A DNA stretch of 64,000 nt from Litorimonas sp965205225 (GCA_965205225.1 CBDBFZ010000003.1:1612001-1676000); one strand, 5' to 3'; positions 42,699 to 52,793 are shown, counted from the first letter of the stretch. The notes: generated by a model from the letters alone, not told the origin. Numbers and translations are program-made.

Positions 42699-43795
42699 GG
42701 CTTAGCAACACCATGTTTGCGGAAGAACAACCCCGCCTCATCAAGCGCCTCTCGGGCTTCCGGCAGGACATCGTCGAAGATCTGAAAAACATGGGGCATA
42801 TGTGACCAAGCCTGCAGCTGGGCGGGTGACCCGGCGGCCTTGGCCTTGTTCACATACCGGACGGCGTCCCCGTAAAGCATCTCTTCCTGACTGGCCTGAA
42901 CAAGGGTCGGTGGTAATCCAGATAGATCGTTGAAAATCGGACTGACGTCCGGATGTGACGGGTTGATCTTTGCTGCGTAGCGCATGCTTGCAAGCAAGAC
43001 AGGCCTCGGTAGTTTGAGCAGCGGCCGAAACAGGGGCTGTAGCATCAGATCGGTTTCGATGTTCTGTTTGAAGGTCGGCGACGCGGCAGTGGCATCTGAT
43101 GAGGGCGATAACGTATAGGCCGCGTCTGGCTGGCGCAGTCCTGCATCGCGCGCATAATTGATCATCATCAGGGTCAGATTGCCGCCCGCACTGTCGCCCG
43201 CGACGCCCAGCGCGTCGGCCGGGGCCGGACCGTCAGGCCCGTTATCCAGGATCCAGTGATAGGCTGCACGACTATCCTCAATCGTGTTACGACGCGAATT
43301 TTCAGGCATCAACCGATAGTTCGGCGTAAACACGGCACAAGCTGTACGCTTCGCTAGGTTCCAGGTGATAGGGCGGTGCGAAACGTCCGATCCCACGGTA
43401 AACGCGCCACCGTGTAGATAGAGGATGCGCCGATCCGGGTCGTAGCCCGGCAGCAAGGTCCAGCGCCCATGGACGGGCTGGCCATTCATTTCGAAAGTCA
43501 CGTCGCGATATTCGGCGACCAGATCTGTCCGCGCCAGTCCAACCTGTTCGAACCGTTCGCGCTTATTCTCCCACCCGGTTTTTGCATTGGCCGCCTGGGC
43601 CGGCTTGATGAAGTTTTCCACCAGATAGTCATTCACAACATTAAGGCCATCACTGTCCGGATCCGCATCGCGGAACAGCGGCGGTGCCTGATCAAACGCC
43701 TTAAGATCTGTCCCGGACAGCCGCCGTGTCAGGCTCCACACCGCAAGGCCCAGAACGCCAGCAAAGACCGGGGGTATCAGAAGAAGATGAAGCAT
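42695..43795 (-). CDS. HSL-family alpha/beta hydrolase (esterase)
   Basis: A 366-residue hydrolase with an N-terminal membrane anchor (LLLIPPVFAGVLGLAVWSL). The hormone-sensitive-lipase signature is complete: the oxyanion-hole motif LYLHGGAFTVGS, the nucleophile in GVAGDSAGGNLTLMM, the acid probably in EEMLYGDAVRYV, and the His in SHMPHVFQIF. It probably cleaves short acyl esters at the membrane. It starts 5 bp after the aroC stop and is translationally coupled to the RDD gene. Confidence 0.88.
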   Translation of the reverse strand: MLHLLLIPPVFAGVLGLAVWSLTRRLSGTDLKAFDQAPPLFRDADPDSDGLNVVNDYLVENFIKPAQAANAKTGWENKRERFEQVGLARTDLVAEYRDVTFEMNGQPVHGRWTLLPGYDPDRRILYLHGGAFTVGSDVSHRPITWNLAKRTACAVFTPNYRLMPENSRRNTIEDSRAAYHWILDNGPDGPAPADALGVAGDSAGGNLTLMMINYARDAGLRQPDAAYTLSPSSDATAASPTFKQNIETDLMLQPLFRPLLKLPRPVLLASMRYAAKINPSHPDVSPIFNDLSGLPPTLVQASQEEMLYGDAVRYVNKAKAAGSPAQLQAWSHMPHVFQIFDDVLPEAREALDEAGLFFRKHGVAKP

Positions 43796-43800
43796 GGGAC

Positions 43801-44871
43801 TTATCCGATTTGAGCGCGGTGCATCAGGAAGGCGTCGGCGAGCGCACAGGCGAGCATGGCTTCGGCGACGGAAACGGCGCGGATGCCGACACAGGGGTCG
43901 TGGCGGCCTTTGGTGACGACCTCGACCTCCTCGCCCTTGGCGTTCACCGAACGGGTCGGGACGAGCATGAAGGAGGTCGGTTTGATCGCGAGGCGCGCGA
44001 CAAGCGTGTTGCCGCTGCTGATCCCGCCGAGAACGCCGCCTGAATGATTGGCGAGGAATTCGATCTGCCCATCAACGCCAATGCGCATTTCGTCGGCATT
44101 ATCCGTGCCCTTGGCACGGCCCGCCGCAAACCCATCGCCGATCTCAACGCCTTTAACGGCGTTGATGCTCATCAGTCCTGCTGCGATTTCTGTGTCCAGC
44201 TTGGCGTAGACAGGCGAGCCCCATCCGGCAGGTACGCCGCCCGCTTGCACTTCGACAATTGCCCCGACCGAATTGCCTGACTTGCGAATATCGTCGAGAT
44301 AGTCTTCCCAGCGTTTGGCAGCTGCGCCGTCCGGGCACCAGAATGGATTATTCGATGTCTCGTCCCAGTCCCATTTTGAGCGATCAATTGCCTGGTCGCC
44401 GATTGAGATGACGGCCCCGCGCACGGTCACGTCGCCAATAATCTTGCGCGCAATCGCCCCCGCAGCAACCCGCGTCGCCGTTTCCCGGGCGCTGGACCGT
44501 CCGCCGCCTCGATAGTCGCGATGCCCATATTTGGCATCATAGGTATAGTCGGCATGACCGGGGCGGTAGCGGTCCTTGATCTCGGAATAGTCCTTGGAGC
44601 GCTGATCCTGATTTTCGATCATCAGACTGATCGGCGTTCCCGTCGTCATGCCCTCGAATACACCGGACAGAATGCGTACCTGATCTGGTTCGCGGCGCTG
44701 GGTCACGAAACGCGACGTGCCTGGACGGCGCGCATCAAGGAAAGGCTGAATGTCGGATTCCGCCAGCTTAATACGCGGGGGGCAGCCATCGATGACGCAA
44801 CCGATGGCCGACCCATGCGACTCGCCCCAGCTCGTGATATGGAACAGATGGCCATAGGAGTTAAACGACAT
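43801..44871 (-). CDS. aroC: Chorismate synthase
   Basis: AroC makes chorismate from EPSP with reduced FMN, the last shikimate step. From ATG 44871 it is 356 residues, with the classic N-terminus SFNSYGHLFHITSWGESHGS, then RRPGTSRFVTQRREPDQV, HADYTYDAKYGHRDYRGGG followed by RSSARETA, and GGVLGGISSGN. The longer frame upstream adds a spurious 34 residues. The ribosome site is weak. Confidence 0.96.
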   Translation of the reverse strand: MSFNSYGHLFHITSWGESHGSAIGCVIDGCPPRIKLAESDIQPFLDARRPGTSRFVTQRREPDQVRILSGVFEGMTTGTPISLMIENQDQRSKDYSEIKDRYRPGHADYTYDAKYGHRDYRGGGRSSARETATRVAAGAIARKIIGDVTVRGAVISIGDQAIDRSKWDWDETSNNPFWCPDGAAAKRWEDYLDDIRKSGNSVGAIVEVQAGGVPAGWGSPVYAKLDTEIAAGLMSINAVKGVEIGDGFAAGRAKGTDNADEMRIGVDGQIEFLANHSGGVLGGISSGNTLVARLAIKPTSFMLVPTRSVNAKGEEVEVVTKGRHDPCVGIRAVSVAEAMLACALADAFLMHRAQIG

Positions 44872-44981
44872 GGCGGCTGACTTAACGACCTTGGCGGGTG
44901 AGGGCCAGTCATCAGTGATCATGTGCTTAGCTTTGTCGAGAACCGGAACTTTCCGGGCGGTGACCTGTTGCAAAAGACAGG

Positions 44982-45370
44982 CTAGTTGTCATATTCTGGA
45001 AGGAAGTTCGGTTGTTTATTGAACAGCGCTGGCATGAGTTTGTGCCATTCCTTCATTGCCTGCAAGAACGTCTTGCTGCCCAGGGCTGATTGCGGAAATG
45101 GCTGGTTATAGACCCATATATAGTGGTGCAGCGTCGTCCCCAACGCCTCGCCTGGTCGGAAGTGGTGTCTTTGCAGTAAAGATGCGAATGAAGATCCAGC
45201 GGGTCGCCCGGTCAATGGCCACGAAAAGGTAACGGCGATGGGTCTCATCAGCCATCTGGGGCAGGTATTTCACGTCGATGTGGAGGTGGCGGCGGTTCGG
45301 GCGCTGTCCCTCAACGTGGTCGTCGCTTGTTTATGCCGCCTGATTTGCATCATGCCCTCCGTCCCGACTA
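44982..45370 (-). pseudogene. IS481-family transposase relic
   Basis: The DDE core is recognisable in pieces: LHIDVKYLPQMADE and YLFVAIDRATRWIFIRIF near 45300-45210. After an internal deletion and frameshift comes the C-terminus HYIWVYNQPFPQSALGSKTF and LFNKQPNFLPEYDN to a stop at 44982. No inverted repeats were identified. It marks the border between the aroC region and the AT-richer accessory cluster. Confidence 0.8.
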
Positions 45371-45636
45371 CCCCTCAGAACAGACCTTGTCAGAAAAAGC
45401 GCAGATCGACGAGGATGAGTATTCGGAAACAATATCAAAGGTTGTGTGATTGGCCCGTTAGGATTCAGCCCATGCACTCGGGACCATCAAGGCCAGCCAG
45501 CCAATAGACAACAGCAGAAACCTTGCATAGCCGAAGATATGTTCAAACCTGTTCACGCAATCCCGCATAACCAAGTCTCCCTTTTGTCAGATTTCTATGT
45601 GATCAAGGTTGCGGCAACCTTACAACAATTATGAGT
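45371..45636. other. Gap downstream of the exporter operon, nothing assigned
   Basis: About 265 bp with no supportable gene and no clear T-tract terminator. A short self-complementary stretch (AGGTTGCGGCAACCTT near 45605) lies 20-30 bp after the TolC-like stop and may be a weak hairpin. Confidence 0.3.
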
Positions 45637-47004
45637 TCAAGGCTCTACACCCAATGCCTGCAATAAGGATACAGCCGTATTCATGCCTTGCTGCCAGGTT
45701 TGCACGCTTTGCTGCTTGACATTCAGGTTATTTCTTTGCTCGGTAATCAGATCAAACGCTGAAGCTGCACCTGTTTCATATTTTACCCGCGTGATCCGGG
45801 TCACATTATCCTGGGATTCTTCTTGCAGTTTTATAATTTCAATCTGACGCAAATTTGCTTCCTGATCAATTAAAGCCGCTTCAATCTCCTGCAAGCCGGA
45901 GAGAATAGCCGTCTCATAATTTAACACGGTCTGCTCAACGGTATTTTCACTTCTTCGCACAGTTCTTTGCCTGTCCCCGTTGTCAAGCAGGGTATTGTTA
46001 AGCGTCGCGCCCAAATTCGCTGCCAGTGCCGAACCGGAGAACAAATTCGAGAGCGAGACGCTGTTCGTGCCTGCATTTGCCGATAGCCCGATTGACGGAT
46101 ACCAGGCATTGCGGGCGGTATCCAGGGACAGATTGGCGGCAATAATGGATCGCTCGAAAGATTGTATATCCGGTCGTTGGGCCAAAACGATAGCGGGTGT
46201 CATTGGATTCAATCGGGGAATTTCAATGAAAGGATACGGAACCGCCTTGATATCAAGCTCTTGCGGCGGCATTCCCAGCAACAGTGCAAGATTATGCACA
46301 GACCTCTGACGAGCGGCACGGGCATTTTCCAGACTGCTTAATTGTTGCTGAATACTTACATTCAGTTGATCGACACTCAGCCTTGTGACCGCGCCAGCTT
46401 CCAGATTGACATCCGTCAAGCCTTTTTGCTGCCCGAGAATTTTGATCTGTTCTTCCTGCAAACGTATGAGTTCGTCCTGAACCCGAATGGAAAAATAGGT
46501 TCGCACCACTTGCGCGATGACAGAAATTTTCCGGATTTTCATATCCGTCTCGGAATCAAGAACTGACAATTCGTTTTGCGCAATATCGGTTTTTATGCGA
46601 TCCCAGAAATCGACCTCATAGCGAACACTGCCATTGAATCCATAGGATTCTCTCAGTTTCCCCTGATCTGCCTGATCAAAAGATATGTCAGGTCCAGCAA
46701 TATTATATACCGGACCCCGCCTGCTTTCGGAGGCTTCAAGTTGTATTCTGGTATTTTTCAGGGCTAACAATGTGGACTTTATATCGAGATTGCTGACAAG
46801 CGCCCGGTCAAGAAAATCCTGCAAAACAGGGTCTTTAAAGTCTGACCAATTGATGCTCCTGGGAAACATTTCATTGCTTGCCGCCTGCCATTGAGCAGGA
46901 ATCGGTGCATTGATTTGCGACTCATTAATTTCCGGTACGTGCTGGCACCCGTTGATCAGCATCAGCAAAAACAAGCCGGTAAATGGTACTTTGACATGCT
47001 TCAT
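45637..47004 (-). CDS. TolC/NodT-type outer-membrane efflux lipoprotein
   Basis: The outer-membrane channel of a tripartite exporter. It is 455 residues, with a lipoprotein signal ending LINGC, then two TolC-type repeats of paired coiled-coil helices and short beta segments (for example LDIKSTLLALKNTRIQLEAS in the first half and DLITEQRNNLNVKQQSVQTW in the second). PFIEIPRLNPMTPAIVLAQR and RPDIQSFERSIIAANLSL are typical of the OEP/NodT family. It is the last gene of the exporter operon and overlaps the fusion-protein gene by 4 bp. Confidence 0.93.
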   Translation of the reverse strand: MKHVKVPFTGLFLLMLINGCQHVPEINESQINAPIPAQWQAASNEMFPRSINWSDFKDPVLQDFLDRALVSNLDIKSTLLALKNTRIQLEASESRRGPVYNIAGPDISFDQADQGKLRESYGFNGSVRYEVDFWDRIKTDIAQNELSVLDSETDMKIRKISVIAQVVRTYFSIRVQDELIRLQEEQIKILGQQKGLTDVNLEAGAVTRLSVDQLNVSIQQQLSSLENARAARQRSVHNLALLLGMPPQELDIKAVPYPFIEIPRLNPMTPAIVLAQRPDIQSFERSIIAANLSLDTARNAWYPSIGLSANAGTNSVSLSNLFSGSALAANLGATLNNTLLDNGDRQRTVRRSENTVEQTVLNYETAILSGLQEIEAALIDQEANLRQIEIIKLQEESQDNVTRITRVKYETGAASAFDLITEQRNNLNVKQQSVQTWQQGMNTAVSLLQALGVEP

Positions 47005-47942
47005 TGACTGATCGCTTCAATGCTTTCACCGGGTTTTACAAACTGGACGAGTACAGGATGCCCAAGTTTTAACGGAAGGTCTCCCGCGGCAATGATCACT
47101 TCAATTGTCGGGGAACCGCTGTTTGAACTGCTGGAAAAGGCTTCAGCGATCCATGCTACAGTGCCGTAAAATTTCTCATCTCTATCTGACACTTTTGCAA
47201 TCGTCACACCCTGCCCGAGAAATATGCTTTCAATCGTTATGTCATCAACGTTGACCCGGACTATTTTTTCGGTCGACGGCATCAATTCAAATGCTGTTGA
47301 AATACTGTTGGTCGTGACACCGGTTCCCGGTCTGATATTGACTGTGATGATGCGACCGTTCGCCGGTGCTACAAGTTTACGTTGTGCCAATTCAAACTTT
47401 GCCGTTTCCAAATTGGTTTCAAGTTGTTGTAAATCTATTTTTTGCGTTCGCAATGCAAGCTTTGAATTTTTTACGGCATCTACCTTATTGTCGTAGGCCT
47501 GTTGGGAAATGGCATCCTGATCATACTGGATCTTCGCCCGTTCAAGCTCTCTTTGTTTGATGTTCAAGTCAAGTTCACGCTGCTCAAGGGAAATTTGAGC
47601 CTTTTCCAGATTAATTCTTACGCTTTCCAGCTTGATTTTTTCATCGCGGTCCTCTTGTATAGCGAGCACCTGTCCTTCTGTGACTTGCTCTCCCTCTTTG
47701 ACTAAAACCTCCTTGAAAGTTCCGGTGCGCGCTGCGGACAGGCTCATAATCCCTCCCTCTATTTCAACGAGTCCGCGTACAGTTGCAACAAAAGGTGTTT
47801 CGGGGACTGCGACCATCGGCATAGGAGTCTGCGCACGTCTGCGCCGGTCTGTTTCCATATTGAGATAAGCGGCGGTACCAATGAGAATGGCAATCAACAA
47901 CCAGGTCCACATGGAGGTCAACAAATTTCGTATCACTGTCAC
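47001..47942 (-). CDS. Membrane fusion protein (DevB/HlyD-like)
   Basis: The periplasmic adaptor joining the ABC permease to the TolC-like channel. The 313-residue protein has one N-terminal membrane helix (TWLLIAILIGTAAYL), a lipoyl/beta-barrel half (VEIEGGIMSLSAARTGTFKE), a long coiled-coil hairpin (about residues 95-185, rich in Gln, Leu and Lys) and the second half with KLVAPANGRIITVNIRPG. It starts with GTG at 47942, overlapping the stop of the ATPase gene (GTGA). Confidence 0.92.
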   Translation of the reverse strand: MTVIRNLLTSMWTWLLIAILIGTAAYLNMETDRRRRAQTPMPMVAVPETPFVATVRGLVEIEGGIMSLSAARTGTFKEVLVKEGEQVTEGQVLAIQEDRDEKIKLESVRINLEKAQISLEQRELDLNIKQRELERAKIQYDQDAISQQAYDNKVDAVKNSKLALRTQKIDLQQLETNLETAKFELAQRKLVAPANGRIITVNIRPGTGVTTNSISTAFELMPSTEKIVRVNVDDITIESIFLGQGVTIAKVSDRDEKFYGTVAWIAEAFSSSSNSGSPTIEVIIAAGDLPLKLGHPVLVQFVKPGESIEAISQ

Positions 47943-48643
47943 GCCGCCATCCTATTTTTTCTGTCCGAATTGAGAATACCATCCTCAATTCCTATCAATC
48001 TGTCAGCATACCCCTGCAATCGTGAGTCATGTGTGACACAGAGCACCATAGCATTGTGAACCCGTGCCGATTTCCTGAGAAGTTTGGCAACCCGCTCGCC
48101 ATTGGACCGGTCAAGTGCAGACGTCGGTTCATCACAGAAAATCAATCTCGGGGCCTTTGACAACATTCTGGCGATAGCTATGCGCTGATTTTCTCCGCCT
48201 GACATTTCCAGGGGCCTGGAAAAACTCCTTTGCAGAAGTCCGACTTCGTCGAGTGCCTGTTCAGCCCGTTTCCTGGCTTCTCTTTTGCCTGTTCCCATAT
48301 AAGTCAGCGGTAGAATGATTTGCTCCAGAGCTGTCAGTGCGAGAAACAACCCCCCGGACTGGAATACGAAACCGCAATTCAGCCGTCGGAATTTATTTAA
48401 TCTGCTCGGACTCAAGTCCCAGATTTTTTCGCCCAGAGCCGTAACCTGGCCACTTGTCGGTTTTTGCAGTCCGCTAATGGTAGAGACCAGAGACGATTTT
48501 CCCGAACCTGATGGGCCCATCAACAAGGTGAATTCACCTGGTGATAAGCTTAAATTAACATTATTGAGCGCAACAACTTTCTGGGCACCCCGCCCGAAAA
48601 CCATTCGTAACTGGCGGGTCTCGATAGCAATATCCTGGCTCAT
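47939..48643 (-). CDS. ABC exporter ATPase (DevA/MacB/LolD-like)
   Basis: A 234-residue ATPase that powers the exporter. Walker A is GPSGSGKSS, the Q-loop is in FRRLNCGFVFQSGGLF, the signature is MSGGENQRIAIAR (MSGGE in place of LSGGE), Walker B is LIFCDEPTSALDR and the H-loop is in CVTHDSRL. This subfamily drives mechanotransmission-type transporters that pump from the periplasm outward. Start and stop overlap its neighbours by 4 bp on both sides. Confidence 0.95.
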   Translation of the reverse strand: MSQDIAIETRQLRMVFGRGAQKVVALNNVNLSLSPGEFTLLMGPSGSGKSSLVSTISGLQKPTSGQVTALGEKIWDLSPSRLNKFRRLNCGFVFQSGGLFLALTALEQIILPLTYMGTGKREARKRAEQALDEVGLLQRSFSRPLEMSGGENQRIAIARMLSKAPRLIFCDEPTSALDRSNGERVAKLLRKSARVHNAMVLCVTHDSRLQGYADRLIGIEDGILNSDRKNRMAA

Positions 48644-49794
48644 CGCAGCAACTCCGCCGGCCTGACTCTCAAAACAACCGTCAGTGAAATCAGCCCGGCC
48701 ATCAATGCAATAATCATTATCATCAGACTGACTCCGATGACGAGGCTTCGGGAAAAAGTCATTTCCAATCCAATATTGGCCAGCCAGAGTTGAAGAATCT
48801 GGGCGATACTAAAAGCAAAGGCGCAACTGATGATGCCGGTCCAGAAAGCTTGTTCCATAGCTATCAACGACATCCGCCATCTTGAAATGCCCAGTGCCCG
48901 TAAAGATGCAAATTCTGTTCTTTGAGCCTGAATGGCGGATCGCATCGTCTGGACAACGATGATAATGGCAATAAAGACTGCGAATGCGCTGGAAATAAAA
49001 AAACTGCGCACCGGGCCAAATTTCAGAATTTCTGAAAATCCCGTGTCAATCGCACTCTTGCCGGGGGTGACAACGCGGACACTGTGCCGCGCTAACATCG
49101 TCTCCAGCTGCTGCTTCGTCAATTCGCCTTTGGCAGGATCCTTTAAGCCAACCAGATATGAATTCACCGGGCCGGAATTATTTCCCTGCTCAATCAATTC
49201 AGCGGTACCGGTGGACATCAGACCATTTGTCCATGGTCCAAATGAGCCATCGAAAATTCCACCAACCCGAAGATCGCCTTTTTCATGGTCGATGAGATCG
49301 TCCAGTGTGAAACCGAATTGTCTGGCCGTGTTTTTCGTAACAATGATATATCCGGGTGTTTCCATAATTTGCCGGGACTGCTCACCGAAAGTTTTCGGGA
49401 AAGCGAGTGAATTTGTGCCCGCGTTTAAAACACGGAATGAGAGATTTTCAGGTGTACCGTTTTCGGTTAGGGAAATATTGGCCTGCTGATAGCCAAATCT
49501 TTCAACAGCTTGCACATTTGGATGTACCCATAATGCACTCTCCACAGCCGGAGACAAAGAGCTCTGGAAATTTTCTCTTCCCTCTTCAGAATCAAGAGTG
49601 AGGGAACGCCTGACGACAAGATCCGCACCCGAATCACGCTCCAGGGCGCCAAACCCATTCCACATTGACAGCACCATACCAATCTGCAGGTAAATCAAAA
49701 GCCCTGCAAGCACGAGTATGCTGATGGCTGCCAGGAACCGGCGCCATTCGTGACCAATATTTTTGCGAGCCAGGGAAGCCATCTGCCTGTCCAT
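48640..49794 (-). CDS. FtsX-type ABC permease (DevC-like)
   Basis: A 384-residue permease with the four-helix layout of FtsX/MacB-type transporters. The first span near residues 18-42 (FLAAISILVLAGLLIYLQIG) is followed by a periplasmic domain of about 200 residues. Three C-terminal spans come next (SFFISSAFAVFIAIIIVVQT; WTGIISCAFAFSIAQILQLW; IGVSLMIMIIALMAGLISLT), and the end is VRPAELLR. The size and gene order permease-ATPase-adaptor-TolC fit the DevBCA/HgdD group more than MacB, where ATPase and permease are fused. ATG at 49794 or 49782 may be the start. Confidence 0.92.
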   Translation of the reverse strand: MDRQMASLARKNIGHEWRRFLAAISILVLAGLLIYLQIGMVLSMWNGFGALERDSGADLVVRRSLTLDSEEGRENFQSSLSPAVESALWVHPNVQAVERFGYQQANISLTENGTPENLSFRVLNAGTNSLAFPKTFGEQSRQIMETPGYIIVTKNTARQFGFTLDDLIDHEKGDLRVGGIFDGSFGPWTNGLMSTGTAELIEQGNNSGPVNSYLVGLKDPAKGELTKQQLETMLARHSVRVVTPGKSAIDTGFSEILKFGPVRSFFISSAFAVFIAIIIVVQTMRSAIQAQRTEFASLRALGISRWRMSLIAMEQAFWTGIISCAFAFSIAQILQLWLANIGLEMTFSRSLVIGVSLMIMIIALMAGLISLTVVLRVRPAELLR

Positions 49795-49918
49795 TTTTGG
49801 TGTAAGCTTTACTATCCATATCTTACATCAAGATGAAAGGTAGAGTATCCGGTTTTCGCCCGTCTGCCGCTGATAAAAGCCGACGGCGCGGGCCGGAGTT
49901 GAAAAAACTCGATAAAAA

Positions 49919-52702
49919 CTATTTCAGTTTTTTTCCGTAAGGATCCCAGATTTCAACCGGTCCATAGTCCAGACTCCGGACACCATCCTCAATTTTTGAT
50001 AAATCCCCAACGACAACCCAGGTCAAATTGTCCGGCTCAAACACGGTTTTCGCCATTTTATCGACATCCTCCAGGCTGGTGCCGTTCAGTCGGGAGGCCG
50101 CATTGGCGGCGTAATCATAAGGGAGTCCGTACGACGCAGAGCGGGCCATACTGGAGAGAAAAGCCACCGAGGTTGAATACCTTCCGGGAAGTGAACGGGA
50201 CTGGCTTAAAACTTCTCTGTCAAGTTCACTTTGCATTGCCGGGCGCGATGATATGAAATCCTGAAATTCCTTCCTGATCTCGATCATGCTTTCCATCGTC
50301 TTGTCAGTTTGAACACCGCCGGAAACGCTTATGGATTGATCTCCGCTGTTATTCGGGTTCAACCGCGACCTCATACCATAACTCCAGCCCTTGTCTTCGC
50401 GGAGATTCATATTGATACGGGCTTCGAATCCGCCTCCGAATATTGAATTGACGAGACCAAGAGTTGTCGCTGTATCCCGGTCGTAGGCGGGTAAAGCCTG
50501 CCCGGCATAAATGGTGCTTTGTACGGCCCCCGGTTTATCTACAAGAATAACGCGGCTTGAATTTGGTCGTGCATGACCGATCACTTTTAATTGTGACTGC
50601 CCCTGACCCGACCATTTACCAATAGCTTTTTCCAACGTCGAGACTGCATCGGATAATTCCATATTACCGATCATATAAATAATCAGGTTTTCCGGAACGA
50701 TTTCCCGTTCGAAAAAGGCAATGAGGGTTTCACGTTTCAGATTTGAAACAATCTCCTTGGTCCATATATGCCCTTTCGGATTGTCAACTCCATAGATCGC
50801 TCTGTCAAAGTACGCACCGGCCTGCCGTGAAGGGTCAGTTTTAACTCCGTCAAGCGCCACTTTCCAGTTTTCTATCTGCTTGTCGAGTTCTGCCTGCGGA
50901 AATGCATAATTCTCCAGCATGTCTGCAACAAGCTCCAGGGACTCCTCAAGGTAAGGTGTAAGAATTTGATAGCTGATGCCGCTTTGAACCTCGCCAGCCG
51001 ATATCCCCGGCTGCATACCAATCTTGTCGAAAATAGTCGATAATTCATTGGCATCGTATGAGGTTGTCCCATCATCAAGCAACGCAAAAGCCGCCGGGGC
51101 CGCTGCAGTTTCATTCGCCATCTCGGCAAAACTGCCGGTCTGGAATTCGAAATAAATATTAATCAACGGCAAGGTTCCATGTTTGGCAAAAACAAGCTTT
51201 GCGCCATTGGATAATGTCGCCGTTTGCGCCTCGGGAAATGTGACATCGGAATCGACATTTTTGACAACGGGTATGGATGACCGGTCCGGCACATTTGTAC
51301 CCGGTTTGTATTCCGGAAACGGCAGGACTGTCAGTTCATAATAGTTTTTGGAAAGATATGTGTTGGCGGCGGTTCTCAGGTCGGATTCACTGGCATTGTT
51401 CAACCACTTCAACTCTGTTTTATACTGTTCCGGATCCCCTGCGCTGAGTTCGCTGGACGCCAGAATGAAGCCGCGGACTGACGTGCTTTCCAACTGGCTT
51501 ATGGTGCTCATATTCAGATCAAGCTTCGACGCTTCCAGAATGTCGCGACTGGGACCGTTTTTCAGATATTCAGCGATTTCGTCATCAACAATACGGCGCA
51601 CTGTTTCTACATCTGCATCTGGTTTCAATAACACGTTGACAGTAAAAACCCCGCTTATATTGCCGCTATACGCACTGGCCTGCACACGTGTAGCCAATTT
51701 CAGATCATCGACAAGCTTTTTGTAGAGCGGTGCATTTTTGTTATTCACGAGAGATTCCGCCACCAATTGCATTAGATTCGCATCCTTTGATCGACTTGGT
51801 GGCAATAGCCAGACGCGGTTCAGGGCCGTCTGCGGGACCGTATCATACATGACATCAATCTTGTTTTGCGCAAGTTCCGGTACCCATTGCTTGCGGGAGG
51901 CCAGCGCTTCGCCGGGCGCGGCCTCACCAAAATATTTTTCGACCTTGGCCCTAGCTGTTTCCGGAGTCACATCTCCGGACAGAACCAGAAAAGCATTGGC
52001 AGCCCCATAGTATTTTTTGAACCACTCATGCACGTCTTCTAGGGACGCATTGGACAAGTCCTCCATAGACCCGATTGTGGAATGCCTGTAAGGATGACCG
52101 ACAGGGTAAATGGCCTCGCTTATGCGTGGGAAAACCTTAGCGTAAGGACGGTTGTCGCCCTGGCGTTTTTCATTTTTGACAACGCGGCGTTGTTCATCCA
52201 GCGCAGCCTGGTCAATAGCACCAAGCAAATGACTCATCCGGTCACTTTCCATCCATAATGCCATATCCAGTGCAGCTGTTGGCACAGTAGCGTAATAATT
52301 TGTACGGTCAGGATCTGTCGTCCCATTCATTCCTGTGGCCCCGGCCTCCGTAAAGGGGGAGAAATATTCCCCCTCCCTGTTTTCTGAACCCTGAAACATT
52401 AAATGTTCGAACAGATGGGCAAACCCGGTTTTTCCCTGTGGTTCATCAGCGGACCCGACCTTGTACCACATACCGACAAATACGGTAGGAATGGAATGAT
52501 CAGAATGAACCAGGACCTTGAGACCATTATCCAGAGTAAATGACTGGTATGGAATATCGATCTGATCGACGAGCGATGCTGTTGAATTTGACGCATTGAT
52601 ATCCGGCGAAGGATTTTGGGACCGGGTACATCCCGGCAACAACACAGAGACACAAATTGTGACGATCAGCCCTTTAATAATTGGAAACGAAAAAACATGC
52701 AT
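49919..52702 (-). CDS. Two-domain M16 zinc metalloprotease lipoprotein
   Basis: A 927-residue pitrilysin-family protease anchored as a lipoprotein (signal ending LLPGC). The N-terminal M16 domain keeps the inverted zinc motif HLFEH (FAHLFEHLMFQGS), with the distal Glu expected in RRVVKNEKRQ. The C-terminal M16 domain (from about residue 480: ATLSNGAKLVFAKHGTLPLI) lacks HxxEH, as usual for the non-catalytic half, and ends with GGGFEARINMNLREDKGWSY. These enzymes degrade or process peptides of roughly 30-70 residues. It lies between a TonB receptor and an exporter in the same orientation, which suggests peptide processing at the envelope. Confidence 0.93.
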   Translation of the reverse strand: MHVFSFPIIKGLIVTICVSVLLPGCTRSQNPSPDINASNSTASLVDQIDIPYQSFTLDNGLKVLVHSDHSIPTVFVGMWYKVGSADEPQGKTGFAHLFEHLMFQGSENREGEYFSPFTEAGATGMNGTTDPDRTNYYATVPTAALDMALWMESDRMSHLLGAIDQAALDEQRRVVKNEKRQGDNRPYAKVFPRISEAIYPVGHPYRHSTIGSMEDLSNASLEDVHEWFKKYYGAANAFLVLSGDVTPETARAKVEKYFGEAAPGEALASRKQWVPELAQNKIDVMYDTVPQTALNRVWLLPPSRSKDANLMQLVAESLVNNKNAPLYKKLVDDLKLATRVQASAYSGNISGVFTVNVLLKPDADVETVRRIVDDEIAEYLKNGPSRDILEASKLDLNMSTISQLESTSVRGFILASSELSAGDPEQYKTELKWLNNASESDLRTAANTYLSKNYYELTVLPFPEYKPGTNVPDRSSIPVVKNVDSDVTFPEAQTATLSNGAKLVFAKHGTLPLINIYFEFQTGSFAEMANETAAAPAAFALLDDGTTSYDANELSTIFDKIGMQPGISAGEVQSGISYQILTPYLEESLELVADMLENYAFPQAELDKQIENWKVALDGVKTDPSRQAGAYFDRAIYGVDNPKGHIWTKEIVSNLKRETLIAFFEREIVPENLIIYMIGNMELSDAVSTLEKAIGKWSGQGQSQLKVIGHARPNSSRVILVDKPGAVQSTIYAGQALPAYDRDTATTLGLVNSIFGGGFEARINMNLREDKGWSYGMRSRLNPNNSGDQSISVSGGVQTDKTMESMIEIRKEFQDFISSRPAMQSELDREVLSQSRSLPGRYSTSVAFLSSMARSASYGLPYDYAANAASRLNGTSLEDVDKMAKTVFEPDNLTWVVVGDLSKIEDGVRSLDYGPVEIWDPYGKKLK

Positions 52703-52754
52703 GGGATTGTCCTGCTCCTGAATTTACCAATCAGGCTATGATCAAACTGCCTGT

Positions 52755-52793
52755 ATCAGTTCACCCTTGCACTAGATCAGTTCATCCTTGCAC
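52755..52793 (-). promoter_or_regulatory. Paired direct repeats upstream of the M16 protease gene
   Basis: ATCAGTTCACCCTTGCAC (52755-52772) and ATCAGTTCATCCTTGCAC (52776-52793), as written on the plus strand, are 17/18 identical with a 21-bp period, two helical turns. Read on the minus strand the core is TGCAAGGNTGAACTGAT. They lie 50-90 bp before the protease ATG. Tandem direct repeats on one DNA face are how OmpR-type regulators bind, and one is encoded in this cluster. Confidence 0.55.

Noticed and set aside
49800..49918. Possible precursor-peptide gene between exporter and protease
   Set aside because: No frame longer than about 20 codons with a ribosome site was found in this gap or in 52703-52875, so no cargo peptide can be proposed.
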